This document shows positions 1 to 6,335 of a DNA stretch of 15,506 nt, one piece after another (positions within the stretch are counted from its first letter, which is position 1; each line of letters opens with the position of its first letter). The stretch comes from a bacterium Ga0077546 (GTDB lineage: Bacteria; Cyanobacteriota; Vampirovibrionia; Obscuribacterales; Obscuribacteraceae). The stretch covers positions 1 to 15,506 of the forward strand of contig LNEX01000101.1 in the NCBI GenBank assembly GCA_001464165.1, written 5' to 3'. A model generated the notes under the pieces. The model searched no databases, had not been told where the DNA came from, and was given only the letters and a program-made list of their open reading frames with translations. A program made the translations under genes and the position numbers.

Positions 1-33
1 GCCTTTTACCAGCGATAAATATTTTTCCAGCTC

Positions 34-738
34 TTATCTTCTGCCAAGGCGTGCGTCAATAATTAGAAGGCTAGAAATTGCTTGGTCTGCTACTGCGGCT
101 TTGTCTCTATCGGTCTCACTTTTTGCCCCTTCCCAAGCTGCGAGAAAGAGCGATAGTGCTTGTGAAAGATAGCCAGATTTAAACTTGATTTCGGCCAAAT
201 TTACCTGAACTGAAGGCACCCAACGGGAGCTTGGATAGTCAGCAATAAACTTCTCAAATGGTGCGAGGTCAAGTTTTTCTTTACCGCTTGTATCGGCTTT
301 AGAACCTTTAGTACTTGTGTCACCAGTCGAAGAACTTGCATTCTTGAAGGCTTTGATGGCTGACGCTAGGGCTAGGTTCTCACCAGGCACTGCACTGGTA
401 GACATTGGCACCAGTGGCTCTTGAAATACCCGTGCTGTTGTTAGTTCAAGATCTGTTGGAGCAGCTGAGAACTTCAGCTCTGGTTTGACGATAGTTACTG
501 AGCGCGGCCCAGTTTTTACTTGAACATTTGCAGGAGGTGGCGCTGGTGTATCAGGATGATGAGGTAGCTCTGGCATCGCTAAAGCGGCGAGTGGAGTTGT
601 CGTCATTACCATGAGCAAGGTCAGAGCGATAGCCAGAAGCCGTGTGATAGATCTTGGGGTTCTAGAACCTACTCTATGATTCAGGTCAAATCTATGAGCT
701 ACTCTAAGTTTAAATGTCATTCTGAGCCCTGGTTTCAT
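34..738 (-). CDS. Exported TPR-like protein, probably truncated by an in-frame stop
   Basis: I do not recognise a named family. Residues 1-30 are basic, 33-54 are hydrophobic, and an ALA site near residue 54 suggests a signal peptide. Residues 55-70 are Pro/Ala-rich and 130-155 are a Ser/Thr/Lys/Gly linker. From about 155 the sequence is helical and TPR-like (FEKFIADYPSS, then LAEIKFKSGYLSQAL), ending IDARLGRR. The TAA at 34-36 falls in what looks like the turn between two TPR helices. The same frame reads ELEKYLSLVKG from 33 to 1 with no further stop, so the ancestral gene probably continued past the left edge. An ATG at codon 7 (718-720) is an alternative start, and neither start has a strong ribosome site. 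It follows the LamG/chitobiase gene by 44 bp and may share its transcript. Function unknown. Confidence 0.75.
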   Translation of the reverse strand: MKPGLRMTFKLRVAHRFDLNHRVGSRTPRSITRLLAIALTLLMVMTTTPLAALAMPELPHHPDTPAPPPANVQVKTGPRSVTIVKPELKFSAAPTDLELTTARVFQEPLVPMSTSAVPGENLALASAIKAFKNASSSTGDTSTKGSKADTSGKEKLDLAPFEKFIADYPSSRWVPSVQVNLAEIKFKSGYLSQALSLFLAAWEGAKSETDRDKAAVADQAISSLLIIDARLGRR

Positions 739-782
739 TCTAGTGATTCTCGTGGAATGTCATCGCGGATATTCCTACTTTG

Positions 783-2171
783 CTATGGCTGTGGTATGGC
801 TGTAGTCGGTAGTTGCAAATTTATCTGGAGTGGTCGATTGTCCGCAACGTCCGGCGCAGGCCACTTTGCAGCATTCAAGGTGTATGTCGCGGTTGTGATA
901 CTACTGCTAATACCATTGGCGACTATTAGGCACTTCAGGGTTTGTGTGTAATTTATTCTCACTGGTTTGGTGTACACAGGCGAGCTTGTGGTGGGATTTA
1001 CTCCCGTAGTGGTCACATATGCTATTCCGTTGTAAGGCACTGCTATGGCGATTTCTGTCGGTTCAGTTAGTGTGCTTGTGCCCACGCTAAATACTGGTGC
1101 CGCAGTTGCCGTTGCTGTAGTCAGTTGGAACTTATTAAATAAATAAGCCTCTATATTTTTTCTCTCCGTTTCAGTAACGGCGCGGCTATAACAAAGAAGC
1201 TCTGCTAGCTCGCCATTCCAATAAGTAGTAGTTGTATTGTTTGCCCCAAGAATATTCTGCGTTCTAACGACGTTAACTAAATTCTGCACGGTGCCAGATA
1301 TCTTGCTCTCACCATTGACTGAAATACTTGCACTGGCCGCACCATTGTGGACCGCATCCACTAGCTGAAACTTGCCTACTGTGATGCTGCTAGTAGGCGT
1401 GATCACATTGCTAGCTGTGGTGGCATTGTAGGCATTGAACCGAACTTGAGTGTTTACTGTTTCTAAACTGACCAAATTGGATGGTCCAGCATTAGAAAAG
1501 GCTACAAGTGTTTTCGTCGCAGTGCCTACAGGCTTTATCACAGCGAAGATAGAAAAACCTGTGGTGAGATCTGTCAGTTGATTTGCCAGCACATAGTTTC
1601 TTGATGAGCCATTGAAAGAGGCTGAGGGATAGCCATTAATGGCTGGTGAAACGAGAGTGGCCTGTTTTGACCCGGTTGCCTGAGTGGCGTTGTTGGCTGG
1701 GGCCGCCCCAGATAGGTCATTCCATTGGGTAATATTTGAGCCACTCAGTATCGGGCCAAAATCGCCCTTAACCCAGAGTTTAAGTCCTGTTCGAGGAACA
1801 CCTAAAGTGGTTGAATCAGACTGAATGTTGGCGGTTGCAATGGAGCTGGTGACACCGCCAATAGTAGCAATGGCTTTTATAACTGCATTCTCACCAATAC
1901 TGACCGGTGCGGAGTAGACCGGACTGACAATTGTTGGGTCCGTTCCGTCAGTGGTCATGGTAATTGTCGCGCCCGGATCTGCGGTGATCGTCACTGTCGA
2001 TTGGACCGTTGAATACACCCCAGTACTCGGAGAAATGACAGGTGGATTGGTCGCCCAGGCTGATTGGGCGATGCTTGAACTGAGAACTATTGAAAACGCT
2101 AGCGTGAAAAGCTTGATATAGGCTTGCTGGAATAGGCTCTTGGGACGCGTTCCACCGAAATAGCTGAGCAT
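783..2171 (-). CDS. Exported surface protein: chitobiase-type domain, LamG-like domain, chitobiase-type domain
   Basis: Residues 1-40 form a signal peptide (hydrophobic 20-38, AWA cleavage site). Residues about 44-117 match the C-terminal beta-sandwich of chitobiase/hexosaminidase, with the typical TTDGTDPT...SPVY core and a trailing IKAIA...SS strand. A second, more diverged copy (TTTGVNPTTSSPVY) occupies about 358-433. Between them, about 128-350 resembles a concanavalin A/LamG-like jelly roll: LKLWVKGD at its start, a QWNDLSG motif, and the typical closing ELLCYSRAVTETERKNIE. Such domains bind carbohydrate or serve as adhesion modules in cell-surface proteins. No catalytic domain is visible, so an adhesin or glycan-binding role is inferred. 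An AAAAGG-type ribosome site lies about 7 nt before the ATG. A perfect 8-bp stem-loop precedes the gene at 2204-2224. Confidence 0.9.
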   Translation of the reverse strand: MLSYFGGTRPKSLFQQAYIKLFTLAFSIVLSSSIAQSAWATNPPVISPSTGVYSTVQSTVTITADPGATITMTTDGTDPTIVSPVYSAPVSIGENAVIKAIATIGGVTSSIATANIQSDSTTLGVPRTGLKLWVKGDFGPILSGSNITQWNDLSGAAPANNATQATGSKQATLVSPAINGYPSASFNGSSRNYVLANQLTDLTTGFSIFAVIKPVGTATKTLVAFSNAGPSNLVSLETVNTQVRFNAYNATTASNVITPTSSITVGKFQLVDAVHNGAASASISVNGESKISGTVQNLVNVVRTQNILGANNTTTTYWNGELAELLCYSRAVTETERKNIEAYLFNKFQLTTATATAAPVFSVGTSTLTEPTEIAIAVPYNGIAYVTTTGVNPTTSSPVYTKPVRINYTQTLKCLIVANGISSSITTATYTLNAAKWPAPDVADNRPLQINLQLPTTAIPQP

Positions 2172-2203
2172 GCTTTTGCCTTTTATCTGGAGTGCAGAAG
2201 TAT

Positions 2204-2224
2204 TGCTTGCTGGTTAAGCAAGCA
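2204..2224 (-). promoter_or_regulatory. Stem-loop in the leader of the LamG/chitobiase gene
   Basis: TGCTTGCT and AGCAAGCA form a perfect 8-bp inverted repeat with a 5-nt loop, 33 bp upstream of the ATG. If the weak -10-like element at 2230-2238 is real, the stem-loop would sit at the very 5' end of the mRNA, where it could stabilise the transcript. An operator is the alternative. There is no T-run, so it is not a terminator. Confidence 0.35.
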
Positions 2225-2406
2225 TGACCCATATAACAGGGATTCCAGAGGTGCATCAGCTCTAAAACAACTTAAGGGGCCGAGCAATGCTTGCGCAAAT
2301 ATTCGGAGCTGAAGGAGCCCGGAGCAATTTCTCTAAAAGTAGCCTAATTGATAAAATTCAAAATGTCTACGCTAAACAGATTAAATATCGGGGATTAAAA
2401 TGATAG

Positions 2407-2442
2407 TTGGTGCAGAGCAGAGCAGAGTAAAAACGGCACCAA
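2407..2442. repeat. Inverted repeat enclosing a GCAGA triplication
   Basis: TTGGTGC (2407-2413) and GCACCAA (2436-2442) are perfect 7-bp arms. Their 22-nt loop contains most of three tandem GCAGA units (2412-2426). No neighbouring coding feature explains it, and function is unknown. Confidence 0.35.
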
Positions 2443-2702
2443 TCGTCACTTCACATCTGAGTGTTTTTGTGGAATAGGCCAGTTACCATAAGATAGACTG
2501 TTTACTTGCATGGCCAAAAGGTGGGTGGCTAAGCGACCTTGGTTAAAATTGAGGCAAAGCTTTTCCAACATCACAGGGATAGTTAGCCTGGAAATATATA
2601 CTTTGAGTCCAGCCTAGAGCATTGGCCATAGCCTAAAACTCCGCTCTTCAACAGACCTCACCGGCGACCTAATACGCCCATCAGTACCGCTTCCTCGCGA
2701 TG

Positions 2703-2737
2703 CGCTACGAAGAGTTCGAATCTCTCCTCGTGCACCA
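2703..2737 (+). other. tRNA 3'-end-like fragment
   Basis: The stretch ends like a tRNA: a T-arm candidate with loop TTCGAAT (2715-2721) flanked by a 4-bp GAAG-side/CTCT-side stem (AGAG with CTCT), then a 7-nt acceptor strand CTCGTGC, a discriminator A, and CCA (2735-2737). CTACGAA just upstream (2705-2711) equals the anticodon loop of tRNA-Arg(ACG). The matching 5' acceptor strand GCACGAG and a D-arm are absent upstream, so it is not a complete tRNA. It could be a decayed tRNA-Arg or an attachment-site remnant, or chance. Confidence 0.4.
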
Positions 2738-2795
2738 TCTAACAGCTAGTAAGAAAACTAATACGACAACTAGTTATGCAGGCTTCTTCTGCCGG

Positions 2796-3848
2796 CTACT
2801 CGCTAGCATCCTTCAAGCCATGCTCCTCAATGAAAGCAAGGGCAGTGCCAAATGCTTCATCAGAAACTTTTATATCTTCAAACGTATAGTGATCGCCTTC
2901 AGGCAGGCGCACAAATTTCTTGTCTTTGGTAGCAAGATTCTTGAAAACGCTCTCTGAGCCAATCAGCTTTGACTCACCGTCTTTATCGCCGTGCACAATC
3001 AAGACCGGCATCTCTTTTATAGCTTTAGCCATGGCTTTAGTTTTATACATAAAGAATTGGCAAGCAACCATCTCACCAGAAGTAACGTCCATCCGCACCA
3101 TCTCATCTTCACTGAGGGCTTCTTTTAACTCTTGCTTTGGCGTGGCCACATCCATCAGTTTTTCACCCAAGCCAAAAGCGTGCTTAGAACCAACTGCCAT
3201 GCCCACACCGACATTAACAAAATTATTGACCGACTTGAAATGATCGCCCCCAGGAGCAGCAGAAATGATGCCATTGATCAAAGTCGGATACTTACTAGCA
3301 GCTTGCAGAGCTAAAGCACCGCCCATAGCCTCACCAAGAATAAATACAGGTACGCCTTGGTGCAGCTTACGAATCTCTTCACAAGAGCCTTTAACATCTG
3401 CCAAGGTCTTAGCCAGATCCATCTTGCTATCTTTCTTGTCAATTTCTCTCCAACCACCAAAGCCACGCAAATCAATGGCATAGACCGATATGTTTTTAGC
3501 CGCCATACGCGAGCCAAGGTCGTCAAATACTCCACTATAGAGCCCTAGCTCGTGCAAACAAAGCACCACCGCCTTAGGCTTTTTCGCAGCCCAGTAAAGC
3601 GCTGGTGGGTTACCGGGCACAAGACCAACTTGAGTACCCTGCAACTTACGCTTTTTGCGTTTAGAACTATCTGTATGCTTCTTGGTGAATGGCCAGAATG
3701 CCTGAGCTGGTGGCGCAGAGCTGATACTATATGGAATGGCCGTAGCAATAGTGGCAAGCACCAAACTAATAGCCAAAAGCTCATTAGCCCGAGCTTTTAC
3801 CACTACCGGTTTGACCACATTCATTGAAAATTTGTTATGCCAGACCAT
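2796..3848 (-). CDS. Exported alpha/beta hydrolase (monoglyceride-lipase-like) lacking its Ser nucleophile
   Basis: The fold is that of the Hydrolase_4/serine aminopeptidase S33 group, which includes monoacylglycerol lipases. A signal peptide or anchor covers residues 22-50 (PPAQA cleavage region), followed by a Lys/Arg-rich linker (58-69). HELG (99-102) is the oxyanion region, IDLRGFG (125-131) the strand-4 region, HGDKD (286-290) supplies the acid Asp290, and EGDH supplies the catalytic His320. The nucleophile elbow, normally G-E-S-M-G, reads G172-E-A-M-G176: Ala174 replaces Ser, encoded by GCT at 3327-3329, one base from TCT. Family knowledge predicts no classical hydrolysis, so a binding or regulatory role is inferred. 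AGGAG lies about 7 nt before the ATG and supports this start. It follows the TPR-caspase gene by 27 bp, so the two probably share an operon. Confidence 0.92.
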   Translation of the reverse strand: MVWHNKFSMNVVKPVVVKARANELLAISLVLATIATAIPYSISSAPPAQAFWPFTKKHTDSSKRKKRKLQGTQVGLVPGNPPALYWAAKKPKAVVLCLHELGLYSGVFDDLGSRMAAKNISVYAIDLRGFGGWREIDKKDSKMDLAKTLADVKGSCEEIRKLHQGVPVFILGEAMGGALALQAASKYPTLINGIISAAPGGDHFKSVNNFVNVGVGMAVGSKHAFGLGEKLMDVATPKQELKEALSEDEMVRMDVTSGEMVACQFFMYKTKAMAKAIKEMPVLIVHGDKDGESKLIGSESVFKNLATKDKKFVRLPEGDHYTFEDIKVSDEAFGTALAFIEEHGLKDASE

Positions 3849-3875
3849 CGTCTTCTCCTAGTTGTCTACTCTAAT

Positions 3876-6251
3876 TTACTTGGCTCCAAGAGTTTTTGAA
3901 ACGCCTCCAACTCTAGCACCGTTAGCTGCATTCTCTACCGCATCAACTGGTCGCGGACTTATTACTTTGCAACCTATTTGCGGAGCGTTTGTCGCTTCCA
4001 GCTTTGGCACCACTACCGGTGCTTGTATCTGGGTGCGATCACGCAGAACTTCTTCCTCAACTCGATCACGTAAATATGCAAACGCTTGCTCAAGGGTGGT
4101 ATCTTTACCGTTGAGGGCCAATCCCTCAATTAAACGCCGAGTAAAGACGCTATTAGAATAGCGCTTCGATTCCCATGAAATTTGGTCAGCTTGGCTAGCG
4201 GCGACAACAACCTGACCAGGGGGAGAAGCAAGAACCGTTTCACCAATGTCACGAATACGATAGAGAGCTTTACCACCGGCAACTGTACTTGCTTTTTCCA
4301 TTTCTGGATCATCTTTAGAATTGCCTGTTTTAATTGAAGCTGCCGCCCCGCTATGACAAACATCAAGAAAGACACAAATGCGATCGCTGTGAACTAAGTC
4401 TTTTAAGCCAGCAAGTAACCACTGCATAGGAATTCCAGAAAAGACTATATTGTGAGCATTGCCTTCATAGGGCACAATGAAGTTGGCTCCACCCACCTGA
4501 CTAGCGGCCTGCGTGCCGTGACTAGAAATATAGACTACGGCTAGATCGTCGGCCTTAACCACACGTTTCATCCACTTATCTCCAAGTAGTGCCACGATAT
4601 TTGCTCGGGTCGCCTCATGATCTGTCAGTAGTTTGACATGGTCAGCTTGAAAACCAGCTTGATTAACCAAGAAATTTCTGAAGTCTACTGCGTCTTTGGC
4701 TGCAAATCGCAGGTTTAAAGATGAGTCCTGGAAACTGCTTATACCAACCACCAATGCCCACTTATCTTGAATCGGCTTAGTAAAACTAATGGCAGAATTT
4801 TTAGCTGTATTTCCCTCCCCGCTCTTATTTTGCTCTTGCTGAAAGAACATACCTTTTTGCATGCTTTCAATAGCCCGTGCTCTCTCAATTACAGGTTTTG
4901 CCTCGGCTATTTTGTCTTGAGCAATTAAGATTTTGCCTAACGACTCAAGGTCACGGGCGGTCAGTAAGCTGTCTTCACCGCTGACTGACTTGTCGTGTTC
5001 TAGAAGACGTCTAGCATACTTCTCAGCCTGGGCTAGTTTGGTCGGTTGAGTTTGCAAAATATCGACTAACTCACGTTCAATCAAGGCGACATAGTCATGT
5101 GCTTGGCCAAGCGCAGCCACTTCGATGGTCAACGCGCGCTCTAACAATGACTCAGCTTCAGCATTTTTATCAGAGACAACCAAGACATCCGCCAAGTTAA
5201 TCAAGTTTTGTGCCACCAGCGGATGGTCAGCACCAAAGTTTTGCTCGCGAATCTCTAAGCCACTGCGAAGCAAAGCTTCAGCCTTGTTATAGTCACCCAT
5301 ATTGCGGTAAAGAAGGGCTAGATTATTCTTGCAAGAAGCAGTCTCAGGATGCTTGTCGCCTTTCAGCCGAAGGCATATCTCAAGAGCCTCTACATAGGCG
5401 TGCTCGGAGGCTGCATATTTTCCCTGCCGCAAATAGAGCTGGCCAATTGTGCTCAAATCTACCACCACTGGCAGTGACTCGCGCCCAGAGCTGGCAAGGT
5501 CAATAGCTAAAGCCTGCTTTAAACTCTTCTCGGCAGCATGATAATTGTCAGTCTCTAAATAGGCTTTGGCTAGTGTAGTTAGGATTGAACTAACGCTAGA
5601 ATCGCTGCCCTTGGCTTCTTTCAGGCGAAGACTCAAAGCCCTATCTAGAAGAGTAATAGCAGCCGCCGCTTGATTAGTAGCATTAGTAGCACTAGTAGAA
5701 TTAGTATCAAGCAAGACTTTTGCCCGAGCGACAAGGGCGTTGGCCAGCTCCAAGCCATCTCCCCATTGATTCTCTACAAGAGTAAGGGCTTGCTTCGATA
5801 TTTCATCGGCCTCGGCAGCCTTTCCTTGTCGTTGATAAAGCACAGCCAGGTTAGTCAAATCACGAACTAGACTGCCATCTTTGGCAACACTAGCCTGCCG
5901 CCTCGCCGCAACGGCTCGCCCGTAAAGCAATTCAGCTTGGCTATACTTGCTCTGCAAGAAATAGCAATCAGCCAGCCGCTCGAGGCTGCCAATCAATAGG
6001 CTCGCGGCTTCACCTTTGAAACCCTTCTCTCTAATTTGCAAAGCCTCAAGAAGAAGTGGCTCGGCCTGGGCGAAATTTCCAGCCCGTTGGGCGACCATGG
6101 CCTCTTCAGTTAGCTGGTGTGCCTTTGAGCTGTCGCTACTTGCCGAAGTGACACGGGCGGAACTGGTCGCCGAGAAATGCTCGCCAACCAGAGGATAGAC
6201 TAGCGACAGCAAGAGAAAAAGAGCAATAGCGCGGCTTGAGTTAACTGACAT
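3876..6251 (-). CDS. Exported TPR-caspase (orthocaspase, peptidase family C14)
   Basis: A signal peptide is suggested by hydrophobic residues 8-23. About ten kinesin-light-chain-like TPR units fill residues 42-463 (for example the LALLYRNMGDYNKAEALL unit). A caspase p20-like domain follows from about 496: WALVVGISSF, FAAKDAVDF, the catalytic His578 in YISSHG and the catalytic Cys632 in DVCHSG. The p10-like part ends with AASQADQISWE and SVFTRRLIEGL (about 683-711). Both dyad residues are present, so it should be an active cysteine endopeptidase. Prokaryotic orthocaspases usually cut after Arg or Lys, but its specificity is not readable here. The TPRs probably bind partners or substrates. An extended -10-like element lies at 6283-6291. 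No good ribosome site precedes the ATG, since AAAGGA is about 19 nt away. A five-codon out-of-frame ATG frame starts at 6258. Confidence 0.95.
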   Translation of the reverse strand: MSVNSSRAIALFLLLSLVYPLVGEHFSATSSARVTSASSDSSKAHQLTEEAMVAQRAGNFAQAEPLLLEALQIREKGFKGEAASLLIGSLERLADCYFLQSKYSQAELLYGRAVAARRQASVAKDGSLVRDLTNLAVLYQRQGKAAEADEISKQALTLVENQWGDGLELANALVARAKVLLDTNSTSATNATNQAAAAITLLDRALSLRLKEAKGSDSSVSSILTTLAKAYLETDNYHAAEKSLKQALAIDLASSGRESLPVVVDLSTIGQLYLRQGKYAASEHAYVEALEICLRLKGDKHPETASCKNNLALLYRNMGDYNKAEALLRSGLEIREQNFGADHPLVAQNLINLADVLVVSDKNAEAESLLERALTIEVAALGQAHDYVALIERELVDILQTQPTKLAQAEKYARRLLEHDKSVSGEDSLLTARDLESLGKILIAQDKIAEAKPVIERARAIESMQKGMFFQQEQNKSGEGNTAKNSAISFTKPIQDKWALVVGISSFQDSSLNLRFAAKDAVDFRNFLVNQAGFQADHVKLLTDHEATRANIVALLGDKWMKRVVKADDLAVVYISSHGTQAASQVGGANFIVPYEGNAHNIVFSGIPMQWLLAGLKDLVHSDRICVFLDVCHSGAAASIKTGNSKDDPEMEKASTVAGGKALYRIRDIGETVLASPPGQVVVAASQADQISWESKRYSNSVFTRRLIEGLALNGKDTTLEQAFAYLRDRVEEEVLRDRTQIQAPVVVPKLEATNAPQIGCKVISPRPVDAVENAANGARVGGVSKTLGAK
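5675..5710 (-). repeat. 9-bp tandem repeat inside the caspase gene
   Basis: Four imperfect copies of TAGTAGCAT (plus strand) encode a Thr-Asn-x type tripeptide repeat at residues about 183-194. It sits in a loop between TPR helices and lengthens that loop without breaking the frame. Confidence 0.7.
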
Positions 6252-6282
6252 TGAGCATTTATCTAGGGTGTCCTTTGGCGCA

Positions 6283-6291
6283 ATTCTATCA
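6283..6291 (-). promoter_or_regulatory. Extended -10-like promoter element for the caspase-hydrolase operon
   Basis: On the minus strand this reads TGATAGAAT, a 5/6 match to TATAAT with the upstream TG of an extended -10. No good -35 hexamer lies 16-18 nt further upstream. It sits in the 84-bp gap between the TPR gene and the caspase gene and predicts a leader of about 25 nt. Confidence 0.35.
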
Positions 6292-6335
6292 ATGTAATGC
6301 CTTACGCGGTGAGATGGGCAATTAGGAGAGGGCAG

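Larger units (their letters stand above)
2172..2795. other. 624-bp non-coding gap
   Basis: This is the longest stretch without a credible gene. It should hold the leader of the LamG/chitobiase gene and the 3' end of the hydrolase transcript. Seen in it: a weak extended -10-like TGTTATATG on the minus strand (2230-2238); an 8-bp stem-loop (2204-2224); a 7-bp inverted repeat around three GCAGA units (2407-2442); and a tRNA-3'-end-like stretch (2703-2737). No intrinsic terminator with a T-run is apparent. The only sizeable open frame reaching in from the hydrolase side is antisense and has no family features. Confidence 0.7.

Noticed and set aside
739..782. GGAAT/ATTCC hairpin as the terminator after the LamG/chitobiase gene
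   Set aside because: It has a 5-bp stem, a long loop and no T-run. The next gene follows closely on the same strand.
2660..2737. A complete tRNA gene
   Set aside because: No 5' acceptor strand matching CTCGTGC and no D-arm are found upstream, and the T-stem has only four good pairs. Only the 3'-end-like part is reported.
2700..3243. Plus-strand frames over the 3' half of the hydrolase gene
   Set aside because: They are antisense to a well-supported gene, show no recognisable motifs, and have no clear ribosome site.
3876..6251. Caspase as part of a cytoplasmic abortive-infection or gasdermin system
   Set aside because: The protein appears exported and no gasdermin-like or other pore-forming partner gene is present nearby.
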